40,034 nucleotides of DNA from an uncultured Lachnospiraceae bacterium (GTDB lineage Bacteria > Bacillota > Clostridia > Lachnospirales > Lachnospiraceae): the NCBI GenBank assembly GCA_910579935.1, contig CAJTVQ010000036.1:1-40034 (forward strand). Reading direction: 5' to 3'. The notes under the pieces were generated by a model. It had not been told where the DNA came from. It ran no database searches and saw nothing but the letters and a program-made list of their open reading frames with translations. Positions 24,818 to 33,922 of the stretch are shown here, one piece after another. A program made the translations under genes and the position numbers. Within the stretch, counting starts at the first letter, position 1. Every line of letters begins with the position of its first letter.

Positions 24818-26602
24818 TTATTGTCCATATCCTTCATTTCTGCCTCTCATGCCGCCAAACATATTTCCGTCTCTGCTTCCTTTCCCTCCGGCTCCGTCCC
24901 CGCCCTGCATACCCATGGTATTCAGGCTGATACCGGACGCATCCACCAAAACCGTATCCTGACTTCTTTCCTCAGAAACGGAAGGAATCTCCCCGTTCAG
25001 TTGTTTTTCCACGCTTTCCGCCCGCAGCAGCACAAAAGTCTCCAAAGTTTTAACTGCTTCCGTAAACTCCTGATAACTGTAAAATGCCGTGGCATCCTTT
25101 TCCACATAAGGCGCAATCGCAGCTTCCACCTTCGACAATACCTCTGTAAACTGTCCGCTGTTCACATACCCGTCCGCGATTTCCGCCAAATAGGCATGAT
25201 ACTGTTCCCTGTACTCCTCCACTTCCATCAATTTGGAAAATAAAGGTCTGTCATCTTCCAGTCCGCCCATGGGCGTATCCACTGCATTGTTTACCGCTTC
25301 CGTGGCATTTCCGCTCTGAAAACCGCCAAACGCAAGATTTAAATCCCACGGCAGGATCGTCAGCTGCCCGTCCCTCTCGTACAGATAATAATTATGCTTC
25401 AGATTACTATAATAACTGTCCATATTCACGATGAAAGTCTGTGCCGCAAAGTAACGCAGACATGCATCCACATCCACATACTGTTCCAGTTCCTCCCCTG
25501 CATTCATTTTCTGTAGTGCCAGGATCACACGCTGTTCGTCCTCCTCCGTTATGTCAAAAGAAGCATTCTCAAAAATGTCGCTGTAACTGTCCGGATCATC
25601 GTCCGTATAGACCAGATCCGAACCGGAACCGGATTCTCCTGCGCCGAATCCGCCCTTTCCGCCTTCCGGTCTTTCCATCCTTCCGCGCATCCTGCCATCA
25701 GACGGCATTTTCCCACCATCCTGTGTTTCTTCCTTCTCCGGCAATTTCATTTCGCCAGATGTTTCCGAAAACTCTGATGTTCCCGCCCCATCCGGTCTTT
25801 CTCCGTGCTCCGGCACTTCTGCTCCGCCCGGTGCTTTTCCATCTTCCGATGTTTCCATCCAATTCGGCATTTCTCCCGGCTCCGGCCATTCCATTCCTTC
25901 CGGCATTTCTCCCGGCTCCGGCGGCTCCATCCCGTCTTTCTGTTCAAATCCGGCAGGGCCTCCGCCGCCTGCCATGCTGCTTTCCGGTTTATAGAGTTGT
26001 CCTTCGCCTGCATACACGCGTTCTATAAAAGAATCCTCCATAGCCTCCAGTGCAAGATAACACCCGATGCCTTCCCCATTCACCGTAATATCGGCAAACG
26101 CATAATAAGGCGTTTCCACTCCCATATAGCGAAAAATATCGTAAGCAATATACTCCTTCACATAAGCGGCATCACAAAACAGATTGTTCATAACCAGCTT
26201 ATCCAGCCCGTCCATGGACTTGTTTTTATCATAATGGTCGAATTCAATCTTGAAACTGTACCGGTCGGAATCGCTGGACGCCACCTGCGTTAAACTGGTA
26301 TTTCCTTTCGTGCGGATTGCCGCGTCCGTATAAAGCGTTCCGTTTACCGTCACATCACACTGCTTATATTCTTCCGCCAGCGGATTGGTAAGCATGTCTG
26401 CCCAATCTGTTTCGGAAAGCCGGATTTCTATTTCCATCACCTGAAACTGGTCAAATATTTCTTCATAGGGAATATCACAGGCAGACGCCATCGTCTCAAC
26501 TACGGATTCCCTGTTCCCCAGATAAAGCAGCGCTGAAGTGAGCCCCAGCGCCAAAACAAGTACGACAGCCACTATCGCATCAAAGAATTTACTGGTACTC
26601 AT
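24818..26602 (-). CDS. CotH kinase-family surface protein with Pro/Glu/Gly/Met-rich insert
   Basis: A 594-residue protein with an N-terminal membrane anchor (residues 8-28) and an outside CotH domain. AIRTKGNTSL (95-104), LDKLVMNNLFCDAAYVKEY and ILPWDLNLAFGG are CotH features; in the spore coat protein CotH these belong to an atypical protein-kinase fold. Residues 210-335 interrupt the domain with a low-complexity insert that repeats PEPGEMP and related units, probably a flexible extended segment. The C-terminus is Gly/Met-rich. It overlaps the DUF4956 gene as ATGA and belongs to a CotH/DUF4956/VTC operon. The target is unknown. Confidence 0.9.
   Translation of the reverse strand: MSTSKFFDAIVAVVLVLALGLTSALLYLGNRESVVETMASACDIPYEEIFDQFQVMEIEIRLSETDWADMLTNPLAEEYKQCDVTVNGTLYTDAAIRTKGNTSLTQVASSDSDRYSFKIEFDHYDKNKSMDGLDKLVMNNLFCDAAYVKEYIAYDIFRYMGVETPYYAFADITVNGEGIGCYLALEAMEDSFIERVYAGEGQLYKPESSMAGGGGPAGFEQKDGMEPPEPGEMPEGMEWPEPGEMPNWMETSEDGKAPGGAEVPEHGERPDGAGTSEFSETSGEMKLPEKEETQDGGKMPSDGRMRGRMERPEGGKGGFGAGESGSGSDLVYTDDDPDSYSDIFENASFDITEEDEQRVILALQKMNAGEELEQYVDVDACLRYFAAQTFIVNMDSYYSNLKHNYYLYERDGQLTILPWDLNLAFGGFQSGNATEAVNNAVDTPMGGLEDDRPLFSKLMEVEEYREQYHAYLAEIADGYVNSGQFTEVLSKVEAAIAPYVEKDATAFYSYQEFTEAVKTLETFVLLRAESVEKQLNGEIPSVSEERSQDTVLVDASGISLNTMGMQGGDGAGGKGSRDGNMFGGMRGRNEGYGQ
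25865..25922. repeat. Direct repeat inside the CotH gene
   Basis: A 22-base unit at 25865-25886 recurs exactly at 25901-25922, a period of 36 bases or 12 codons, giving the repeated PEPGEMP peptide. Weaker copies continue on both sides through the insert. Such in-frame repeats can expand or shrink by slippage and change the length of the surface segment. Confidence 0.75.
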
Positions 26603-27270
26603 GACATATAATCTCCGTTATAGCTGACAAGAACCGCATTTTCCACACCTTCCGTCTCCGATACTGTATTGACGAAATCCGAATCATCCCCTTTCAGCCG
26701 TACCTCCAAAGTCAGCTCAATTCCGGCTTTCGAAACCGTTTTGGATTTCAAAACCTGTTTCTTTACCGCTTCTCCTATCTGCTCCAGCGCCTTCTTTTCC
26801 GCTTCCTTATCGCTGCAGCTTACAATCATGATATAAGGATGATCACTTGTTTTCCGGTTAATAAACACCCATAAAACCACGCCGATAAACAGAGAACCGA
26901 ACACCGCAAGCACAATCAGCCCGGCTCCCAATACGATTCCTGCCGCAATCGCCCAGAATAAAAAGGCGATATCCATCGGTTCCTTGATCGCTGTCCGGAA
27001 GCGGACGATCGAAAGGGCGCCCACCATACCAAGCGAAAGCACCACATTGGAAGTAACTGCCAGAATCACAAGGGTGGTGATCATCGTCATTGCCATCAGG
27101 GATACACCGAAACCCGCAGAATACATCACACCGTTAAACGTCTTTTTATATACCCAGAAAATAAACAGCCCCAGCGCAAAAGCAAGCACCATCGCTATCA
27201 TAAAATCCATAACCGAAAAAGCGGAAGCCTTCTCCAAAAATGATGATTTAAAAATATCGTTAAATGTCAT
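26599..27270 (-). CDS. DUF4956 membrane protein
   Basis: A 223-residue protein with four hydrophobic helices (about residues 20-40, 50-75, 80-95 and 105-140) and a cytoplasmic C-terminal domain of about 75 residues. LSLGMVGALSIVRFRTAIKEPMD is characteristic of DUF4956. The family is repeatedly encoded beside VTC-type polyphosphate polymerases and CotH proteins, as here. Its function is unknown; I infer a membrane partner of the VTC protein. AGGAG is seven bases before the ATG. It overlaps the CotH gene by four bases. Confidence 0.87.
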   Translation of the reverse strand: MTFNDIFKSSFLEKASAFSVMDFMIAMVLAFALGLFIFWVYKKTFNGVMYSAGFGVSLMAMTMITTLVILAVTSNVVLSLGMVGALSIVRFRTAIKEPMDIAFLFWAIAAGIVLGAGLIVLAVFGSLFIGVVLWVFINRKTSDHPYIMIVSCSDKEAEKKALEQIGEAVKKQVLKSKTVSKAGIELTLEVRLKGDDSDFVNTVSETEGVENAVLVSYNGDYMS

Positions 27271-27361
27271 ATCCAGTCTCCTATTTTACTTTTTTACCCA
27301 TATTCTCTTTTACTCCGGCCTTTCCTGCCGGCTTTTCAGACTGCTGACCGCCGGGGACTCC

Positions 27362-28027
27362 CTATCCGTACATCCTGCAGGCCGCATATTTACTGAATGC
27401 CGATGCCTGCCTGCACGGCACCCGTACCGCCTTTTCCATAATTTCCGGCAGAAAAGCATCGTATTTCACTTCCATAATGATACACTCATCCGTCGGTACG
27501 CCTGCATACTCCCCTTCAAACAATTTATTGTGGTATAGTCCAGTCCTGATATTGCTGTCAAACGTGACCCTTACATTGCCCGCCCCGTAAACATACGGCT
27601 CCCGCTCATAATCCACAATTACCCTCGGTCTTAAAAGCTGATACTTCATCTTTGCATAAAGCTCCTGTAAAAGCGGTTTCCCTGACGTCAGCAAAAAGGA
27701 AATATCACCATTGCATATTTTCATGGTTTCCTCCCTGGTAACGGGAACCGATTCCTTCCCGCACAGGCCGTAAACCTTGCTTTTCTTTTCCAGACAAATA
27801 TAGTCCGTATCATCGTTGTAATAACGGATCCTGAATTTTTCCCTCCGGTTTACCCCGTCTAATTTCTCCCGCAGCGCCTTATCGGAAAGATTGTCAAAAT
27901 AGAGACTATGTATCACATATTTCCCGTCACTGCCTGCATGGGAATCCTGCTTTGCCAATACTTTCAGCCTGCTTCTTATCACCAGATAATCCTCGTAACT
28001 TATCCTGTGTTTGTATTCGTGCCGCAT
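27362..28027 (-). CDS. VTC-domain polyphosphate polymerase-like protein
   Basis: A 221-residue protein of the VTC/triphosphate tunnel fold. MRHEYKHRIS, SLYFDN, KFRIRYYN, CLEKKSKVYGL and IIMEVKYD carry the Lys/Arg/Glu residues that line the tunnel and bind phosphate and metal. In yeast Vtc4 this domain makes polyphosphate from ATP. The ATG at 28027 has AAAGGA seven bases upstream; the ATG at 28054 is only two bases from its purine stretch, so it is not used. It is the first gene of the VTC-DUF4956-CotH operon, with 91 bases before DUF4956 containing a small CCGGC/GCCGG hairpin. Confidence 0.88.
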   Translation of the reverse strand: MRHEYKHRISYEDYLVIRSRLKVLAKQDSHAGSDGKYVIHSLYFDNLSDKALREKLDGVNRREKFRIRYYNDDTDYICLEKKSKVYGLCGKESVPVTREETMKICNGDISFLLTSGKPLLQELYAKMKYQLLRPRVIVDYEREPYVYGAGNVRVTFDSNIRTGLYHNKLFEGEYAGVPTDECIIMEVKYDAFLPEIMEKAVRVPCRQASAFSKYAACRMYG

Positions 28028-28156
28028 GGTTCCATCCTTTCTTATTCCTTTCATATTCCTTTCTTTTCCAAATGCCCTAATGTCAGTTTACTTTCAAAAT
28101 GTGTTCATTTTATGTTTAAAATATGTTTATTTTTTGTTTCATATTTTATCTGCTGT

Positions 28157-30379
28157 TCACGAAGAACCTAAAACATCCCTCCGAAACATCCCCGTTTCCT
28201 CCTCATAATACACCACCGCCGTTTCCGCCCATCTTTCCTCTCCGTCTGCTTCCTCCCACGAAATCCCATGGACAAACGCACCGTTTCCGTCACTCAGCAG
28301 ATTTTTATAAGACAGCCGCACTGCCTTTCCGTCCGCCCATCCGATATAAAACACTTCCGGCACGGACACTCCCGCCAAAATGTCATAATTTCCCTTTATT
28401 TTTTCCGAAGTATACGCCGTAACGGGCAATGCCGCCGCGTCGGTCAGAAATTTCCCTGCCGCTTTTTCCAACACCAAAGCAGTTTCCTCTTCCGTCTCAC
28501 ACAGAGGGTCATGCGCGATATATCCGTAAGGTTCTCCTTCTGCCGCAATTTCCGGCAGGCAGTCATAAAATCCCGTCTCCGGCAGCTTCACTCCCTTTTC
28601 TTTTTCCATCTGCCCAAGGACTTCCCCACATTCCGCCATCACACTTTCCGCCTGCGCAAGATCCGCCGAATCTGCCACCAGCAGTTTTTTCATGCGTCCT
28701 TCCATGCTTCCGGTAATCACATAATCTTTCCGGTTTCCCGTCGCGCAATCCGTTACGCTCCAGCTATAACCGTCCGTATAAACAAAATGCTCCAGTTCTA
28801 TCTCCATCTCTTCCTCCATCCGACCGTTTTCATATGCATACACATGACGGTACCCCCAGCGCCAGTTGCTTCCCCCATACGTCTCTTCCACCAGTTTCCC
28901 GTCGGAAATGCAGATTCCCTGGTAAGGGTCCCCGTATATGCCGCCCATCCAGGAAGCCAGTGTTTCCACAGGTTCAGCCGCAAAAAAAGAGTCCTCCCCA
29001 TCCCGCAGCAATACATAAATTTTCCGGTAAGTATCCCCAAATTCCGTCTGCTCCGCATCCTCTTCACTGACTTCCGACACGCCGGTCACTGCCATGTCCT
29101 CCGCGCCGTCCCCGTTCAAATCTCCAAACGTCACGTCCTCCGCCCTGATCCCGTCTTCGGGATATACCTTGTCCAGCCATTGCTGCGCTTTTTCCAGCGC
29201 TTCCTTTTTATCCGCCGGACAGTATTCGGTATCCGCAGTCCCAAGGTACAATTCCGGCACATAAAAAGCAAGCTTCCCTATATTGCGGTCAGGATTGTTA
29301 TACACGCTTAAGAAAAACAGTTGTTCCATTCCCGTAATCGGTCCAAAATCCCCAATCCGGTTATTGCTGAGCCCCAGCCAGTTCATTTCCTTCATCTGTT
29401 CCAAAGCGCTGATGTCCTCTATTTCGTTGTAATCCAACGCCAGATTATACAGACGGATCAGCTTTTTTAACGGAGCTATATCCGTAATCTGATTGTCTCC
29501 TGCCCCCAGCGCTTCCAACCAGACACTGTTCTCCAGCGGGGATAAATCTGTAATGCGGTTGGAAGTCACATTGATTCCTTTCAGCTTCCGCAATCCGCGC
29601 AGCGGCTCAAGGCTGCTGATTTCATTTCCGTGAATCCCCAGCTCCTCCAGTTTTTCCAATTCTTTTATCGCACTGATGTCACGGATATGATTATAAGCCA
29701 GGGAAATTTCCACCAGTTCCCTGCAGGATGCCATAGGGGAAATGTCCGTTATTTCATTTGCGTAAAAAGACAGATGGGTAATCTGCGGAAGTTCTTCCAA
29801 AAAAGAAACATCCTCAATCCCGCATCTGGTCAGATACAGGTTCGTAAGCCGCGGAAATCCCGACAGCCGCCCGAGAAGTTCATTTCCGTCCAGATTACAG
29901 CCGCTTATCTCCAGTTCTTCCAGTTTCGGCGCCATCGTTCCGTCTAAATCAATGGAAACCGCTTCCTCTCCGTGATAAGAAAGCGATAATCCTTTAAGAT
30001 TCGGCAAACCGCTTAAGTCCCGAAAGGTTTCCACCTCCCTCGCATCCGTAATACCCAGCCATTCCAGCCTTTCAATTTCCGCCCTGTCGGGCGCCTCCCC
30101 GTCCCTGTATCCCAGAGCGTAATAAACCGCTGCTTTCACCTTTTCGTCCTTCCAGTCCGGTTCCGCTTCCGATACGCCCTCATCTGCTTCCTGTCCGTCT
30201 GCATCTGTTTGCTCCGCGCCGTTTCTTCCATTCACTGTTTCCCCTGCCGCCTGTTCTGCATACTCCCCATCCTGACGCTCCGACCTGCTGCTGCCGCAGG
30301 AAGCAAATAAACAGCCTGCCAGCATAACCATGATTCCTGTCGCTGCCAAATGCCGTACTGCAAATTCCTTTTTCTCCAT
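28157..30379 (-). CDS. Leucine-rich-repeat lipoprotein (internalin-like)
   Basis: A 740-residue exported lipoprotein. The signal peptide ends at MLAGC (Cys23; FASC gives a second possible site at Cys28). A Glu/Gly/Ala-rich linker follows, then about ten internalin-type 22-residue repeats (pattern LxxLxLxxNxIxDISPL) over roughly residues 110-370, a VTFGDLNGDGAEDMAV calcium-loop-like motif near 420, and a C-terminal domain of unknown family. LRRs of this kind bind proteins on surfaces. The ATG at 30379 is preferred because AGAGGG is seven bases before it; the ATG at 30412 is possible. Likely cotranscribed with the secreted protein upstream. Confidence 0.88.
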   Translation of the reverse strand: MEKKEFAVRHLAATGIMVMLAGCLFASCGSSRSERQDGEYAEQAAGETVNGRNGAEQTDADGQEADEGVSEAEPDWKDEKVKAAVYYALGYRDGEAPDRAEIERLEWLGITDAREVETFRDLSGLPNLKGLSLSYHGEEAVSIDLDGTMAPKLEELEISGCNLDGNELLGRLSGFPRLTNLYLTRCGIEDVSFLEELPQITHLSFYANEITDISPMASCRELVEISLAYNHIRDISAIKELEKLEELGIHGNEISSLEPLRGLRKLKGINVTSNRITDLSPLENSVWLEALGAGDNQITDIAPLKKLIRLYNLALDYNEIEDISALEQMKEMNWLGLSNNRIGDFGPITGMEQLFFLSVYNNPDRNIGKLAFYVPELYLGTADTEYCPADKKEALEKAQQWLDKVYPEDGIRAEDVTFGDLNGDGAEDMAVTGVSEVSEEDAEQTEFGDTYRKIYVLLRDGEDSFFAAEPVETLASWMGGIYGDPYQGICISDGKLVEETYGGSNWRWGYRHVYAYENGRMEEEMEIELEHFVYTDGYSWSVTDCATGNRKDYVITGSMEGRMKKLLVADSADLAQAESVMAECGEVLGQMEKEKGVKLPETGFYDCLPEIAAEGEPYGYIAHDPLCETEEETALVLEKAAGKFLTDAAALPVTAYTSEKIKGNYDILAGVSVPEVFYIGWADGKAVRLSYKNLLSDGNGAFVHGISWEEADGEERWAETAVVYYEEETGMFRRDVLGSS

Positions 30380-30447
30380 CTCCGTTCCCTCTCTTTTTTG
30401 GTATGATTCCATTTTCTCATTTCTCCACAGTTATTTTTTCCGTTTCC

Positions 30448-31104
30448 TCAACCTGCCTTTTTCCCTTTTCCTCCCTTTCGGAAATCCACCAGCTCCGCTT
30501 TCTCATAACGGTCATACAACTCAACCAGATACCGGTTATCCTCTACGGACTGTTCCATTTTTCCGTCCGCAGCATACAGATAAGTCACATTTCCATTTTC
30601 ATCAAAAACCTCATTTGCATACTCTTCCTGTACCAGTTCCATCTTCTCCCAATCCACGGAATAAAATGCGGCAAAATGCCCGCCGGTTACATAAATCCCG
30701 GATTTATCATACCGGATGGGATATGCCGTGCCGCTGCCGGCTATAACCTGCATCTTCCGCCAGTTTCCTCCCTCATCCAGTCCGTAAACCTCGCTGTTAA
30801 AACTCGCCTCCAGCCCGTTATAACCGTACGTTCCGTCCGTCACCAGCAAAACAGGCGCAGTGCCGTGTTTGAATTCCACATATGCATAAGACTGCCCTTC
30901 TTTTATAAAATCCGGCTCATCCATCCCGCTTTCTCCCTTTTCTTTTCCGTCCTTTTTCCCGTTTTCTTTTCCTTCCCCTCCCCTGCTTCCTTCCGCCGCA
31001 TTCTCCCCACTGCCCTGCGCCCTGCTTCCTGCCCCCACGCTTGTGCATACCGCAGCCAAGAGCAGCACTGCCGCCACCGCAAGCCTGTAACTATTTTTCT
31101 TCAT
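30448..31104 (-). CDS. Secreted protein of unknown family
   Basis: I do not recognise this 218-residue protein. It has a signal peptide (MKKNSYRLAVAAVLLLAAVC), a Gly/Glu/Lys-rich low-complexity linker to about residue 60, then a globular domain with many Tyr and Trp residues (SYAYVEFKHGTAPVLLVTDG) and a basic tail. The frame opens at a TTG at 31110, but the ATG at 31104 has GGAGG eight bases upstream. It lies 68 bases before the LRR lipoprotein and both are exported, so they may act together. Confidence 0.7.
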   Translation of the reverse strand: MKKNSYRLAVAAVLLLAAVCTSVGAGSRAQGSGENAAEGSRGGEGKENGKKDGKEKGESGMDEPDFIKEGQSYAYVEFKHGTAPVLLVTDGTYGYNGLEASFNSEVYGLDEGGNWRKMQVIAGSGTAYPIRYDKSGIYVTGGHFAAFYSVDWEKMELVQEEYANEVFDENGNVTYLYAADGKMEQSVEDNRYLVELYDRYEKAELVDFRKGGKGKKAG

Positions 31105-31348
31105 ATCCAAGACCTCCGTTTACCGCCTGTTCTTTTTCCTTCTTATATACAACAAACACGACAAAACACGGCTACTGCCATACATACCTCTTTAAAACAT
31201 CTGCCGGACAAAAACAAAAACATTTTGATGCGTTCACCACGTCAGCCGCTATCATCAGCTTATACGGTAAATGCGTCAAAATGTCATCAAACTTGCATCA
31301 TTTTAGCATCATATCCATATTAAATTTCTAAACATCCCCTTTTCATCC

Positions 31349-32602
31349 CTATTCCGTTTCCCGCTCTGCACTCTCTATTTTCACTGCCGCCCCGAACAGA
31401 CAGATACCGATCAGGAACATAACCGCAATCATTCCCACCCCTAAATTCACATTCCCCGTGACCTGGGATATCAGGCTGACTACTGCCGTCCCCATAAAAG
31501 ACGCACCCTTCCCGCAGATATCCAGCAGTCCGAAATATTCCCCCGACTGATTGGAAGGAATGATTTTGGCAAAATAAGAACGGGACAGCGCCTGTATGCC
31601 GCCCTGAAACATTCCCACAAAAAAGGCCAGTATCCAGAAATGTACCTGTGCCGATAAAAACATGGCAAAGACCGCAATGCCGAAATAGGCCCCGATACAT
31701 ACCAGGATCAGCTTATCCGTGGCATATTTCTGCGCCAGTTTCCCAAACAGAATGGCGAACGGAAAAGCGACTATCTGCGTCATCAGAAACGCCAGCAGCA
31801 GACCGGTGCTGTCCAGCCCCAAAGCGGAGCCATATGCCGTTGCCATATCAATAATCGTATAAACACCGTCAATATAGAAGAAAAATGCCAGCAGAAACAC
31901 AAAAATCTTCTTTTCCTTCCGCACGTTTCGGAATGTCCTGCCAAGTCTGACAAAGCTTTCCCGCACCGCGTGCTTCCTGCGCTCCACATAATACTTCTGC
32001 CGGTATCCTTTAACCAAAGGCAGGGACATCACTACCCACCACACCGCCACGATCATAAATGCCAGCGCCATTGCCGTCTCCATGGTGATGCCGATCGAAT
32101 CAGCCCCCAGCACCACACAAAGGCACGCCACAAAAGGAATACAGCTCCCGATATATCCCCACGCATATCCCTGGGAAGACACGTCATCCATCCGCTCTTC
32201 CGTCGTCACGTCCGCCAGCATGGAGTCATAAAAAATCAGACTGCCCGAAAACCCGACTTTTCCGATCACATAAATCACCAGAAAGACCAGCCACTGTTTC
32301 GCCATCCCCAGACTGATGCATCCGGCGGCGCCCAAAATCACCGTCACTAAAAAAATCGGCTTTTTAAATCCCTTCGTATCCGCCAGCGTCCCGAACACAG
32401 GTCCCGCCGCCGCCACGATCAGCGTAGCGACCGAAGCCGCATATCCCCAATATGCAATATAATCCACCGAAGAAAGCCCTCCCAGATCCGCCAGATAATT
32501 AAAATAAATCGGCATGATCGTGGCGACCAGCAGGGTAAATGCGGAGTTCCCCACATCGTATAATACCCAGTCCCGTTCTTCTTTGGTCAGTTTCAGCCGC
32601 AT
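31349..32602 (-). CDS. MFS transporter, Atg22/UMF1-like family
   Basis: A 417-residue membrane protein with 12 helices. WVLYDVGNSAFTLLVATIMP, SLIFYDSMLADVT and FFVGMFQGGIQALSRSYFAK are typical of the UMF1/Atg22-like MFS family, which in fungi exports amino acids from the vacuole; bacterial substrates are unknown. The start is ATG at 32602, with AGGGA seven bases upstream; a GTG at 32617 overlaps this site. A 14-base palindrome lies just before the gene. Confidence 0.92.
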   Translation of the reverse strand: MRLKLTKEERDWVLYDVGNSAFTLLVATIMPIYFNYLADLGGLSSVDYIAYWGYAASVATLIVAAAGPVFGTLADTKGFKKPIFLVTVILGAAGCISLGMAKQWLVFLVIYVIGKVGFSGSLIFYDSMLADVTTEERMDDVSSQGYAWGYIGSCIPFVACLCVVLGADSIGITMETAMALAFMIVAVWWVVMSLPLVKGYRQKYYVERRKHAVRESFVRLGRTFRNVRKEKKIFVFLLAFFFYIDGVYTIIDMATAYGSALGLDSTGLLLAFLMTQIVAFPFAILFGKLAQKYATDKLILVCIGAYFGIAVFAMFLSAQVHFWILAFFVGMFQGGIQALSRSYFAKIIPSNQSGEYFGLLDICGKGASFMGTAVVSLISQVTGNVNLGVGMIAVMFLIGICLFGAAVKIESAERETE

Positions 32603-32628
32603 TTTCCATTCCCTCACTTTTCCCCATA

Positions 32629-32642
32629 AAACCGGCCGGTTT
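32629..32642. promoter_or_regulatory. Perfect 14-base palindrome before the MFS gene
   Basis: AAACCGGCCGGTTT lies 27 bases upstream of the MFS start codon, between any promoter and the ribosome binding site. It may be an operator. The rest of the 291-base gap to the KTR gene holds no gene that I can support; a GGGGGACGGGGGACGCCCC stretch at about 32780 is unexplained. Confidence 0.45.
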
Positions 32643-32893
32643 CATGGTATTCTAAAAAAACTGCATTATCTTCTAAAAACAGTATATGCATTTTCGGGAA
32701 TTAACACAAGCGGTAAAATGGATTTTTCAAAAGAATCTTACGACGGTGCTTTAGGCTGTAACAGTTTGGTCTGATTGTTTGGGGGACGGGGGACGCCCCT
32801 GTCGGAGTGCTGTTTATAAATCATGTGCAGTATTGGGCGGCGTTAGTGTTATCAGCAGCATTGTACTGCGAAAGGAAAGCAAGAATAAAGCTC

Positions 32894-33097
32894 ATGAATC
32901 ATAACGGAAACGAACAATCCAAATGGTTACTATGCCCTGTTTGCAGCAGTAAGACACGCATCAAAATGCGGTCAGATACCGAGTTTCGGAATTTACCGCT
33001 GTTCTGCCCAAAATGCAGACAGGAAGTTCTGATCAATGTAACAAGCTATAATATTTCAGTTATCAAAGAACCGGACGCACAGACGCAGAGCCGATAA
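32894..33097 (+). CDS. Cysteine-rich KTR domain protein
   Basis: A 67-residue zinc-ribbon-like protein: CPVC (Cys14, Cys17) with KTRIK after it, and CPKC (Cys38, Cys41), ending VIKEPDAQTQSR. This matches the Cys-rich KTR family, found mostly on integrative conjugative elements of Firmicutes, often near tetracycline-resistance genes. No other element gene is next to it, so it looks like a remnant. The ATG at 32894 matches the family start but has only a distant AAAGGA, so expression may be weak. A terminator overlaps its stop. Confidence 0.85.
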   Translation: MNHNGNEQSKWLLCPVCSSKTRIKMRSDTEFRNLPLFCPKCRQEVLINVTSYNISVIKEPDAQTQSR

Positions 33098-33133
33098 CTC
33101 GCAGATGAAAAAATGCGGTTATCGGTTCTTTTT
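33087..33133 (+). terminator. Rho-independent terminator after the KTR gene
   Basis: The stem pairs CCGATAAC (33091-33098) with GTTATCGG (33118-33125), extended inward by CGCA/TGCG and outward by four more pairs, with a ten-base loop, followed by TTTT. It contains the stop codon of the KTR gene. Confidence 0.85.
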
Positions 33134-33232
33134 GGATAAGAAATGATATCTTCTTTTGGCCGGACGGAGTACCAAAGCGTTGCGCAGAACAAAAGAAGCA
33201 GCCAAAAGTCAAAAAATCTGCGGCAAACGCCC

Positions 33233-33922
33233 TCACTCCAACGCCATCTCCCGCACCCTTGCCAGCCCTTTGCTGACCGGGGGGACAGCTGCCAGGACCA
33301 GCGTCACCACCGCTTCCAGCCCCAGATAAGACCCGTTATAAACAAAGGAATACACCGGCGCCGTCATATTGAAATCGGATGCATAACTTCCAAAGAAAAT
33401 CATGCCAGACAAAAAAGCAAAGAAATATCGTCCCAGCACGCCCGCCGCATATCCCTTTATCAGACCATACTTCGACTTTGAGAAAATCCCCGAAAGCCCC
33501 AATGCCCCGAATGCAAATATGTAATCCGTCAGCATCTGCGGAATACTGATGATATACGGATCCACGATCAGCTGCAGAAAGCCGTAAGCAACCGCTGTCA
33601 TCAGGCCTCCCCTTAACCCGTACCAGTAACCGATCAAACAGATAAACAGCATACTGAACAGCGTCACGCTGCCACCCATGGGCATATCCACCACCTTGAT
33701 CATGGAAGTCACCATCGCAAGCGCCATCGCCATAGAGGAAAATACCAGCTGTCTCGTACTAAACCGCTTACCGTTCCCCTTTTCATCTTTTCTGCCGGAC
33801 CAAAAACACGCTCCCAGCAGAATGACCAGCATCAGGGCAATCAGCGCTCCATAACCCAGCCCCGTGAGTTCAAAATAATTGCCCCATTCTTCATCTACAA
33901 TTTCCTTCGCAAAAACAGACAT
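33233..33922 (-). CDS. thiT: Thiamine ECF transporter S component ThiT
   Basis: ThiT is the membrane subunit that binds thiamine and works with an ECF energising module. The 229-residue protein has the family core (residues about 50-229) with FSSMAMALAMVTSMIKVVDM, GGSVTLFSMLFICLIGYWYG and GFLQLIVDPY, preceded by an extra N-terminal helix (20-38) that makes it longer than the usual 190 residues or so. The upstream TPP riboswitch supports the thiamine assignment strongly. The ATG at 33922 has GGAGG seven bases before it, inside a hairpin that could control access. The in-frame ATG at 34039 lies in the leader and is rejected. Confidence 0.93.
   Translation of the reverse strand: MSVFAKEIVDEEWGNYFELTGLGYGALIALMLVILLGACFWSGRKDEKGNGKRFSTRQLVFSSMAMALAMVTSMIKVVDMPMGGSVTLFSMLFICLIGYWYGLRGGLMTAVAYGFLQLIVDPYIISIPQMLTDYIFAFGALGLSGIFSKSKYGLIKGYAAGVLGRYFFAFLSGMIFFGSYASDFNMTAPVYSFVYNGSYLGLEAVVTLVLAAVPPVSKGLARVREMALE

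Noticed and set aside
25700..25980. Regular short repeats that might suggest a CRISPR array
   Set aside because: They are in-frame coding repeats at 12-codon spacing with diverged units, not constant repeats with unique spacers.
28055..28156. A+T-rich stretch with repeated TGTTT motifs before the VTC gene
   Set aside because: It likely holds the VTC promoter, but no pair of boxes with good spacing stands out.
28268..29311. Plus-strand frame of 347 codons opposite the LRR lipoprotein
   Set aside because: Arg/His/Phe-rich mirror of a repetitive gene; no recognisable domain.
31200..31330. Inverted ATTTTGA(C/T)GC motifs before the secreted protein gene
   Set aside because: The arms are 46 bases apart with one mismatch and no clear promoter could be placed, so regulation is too speculative.
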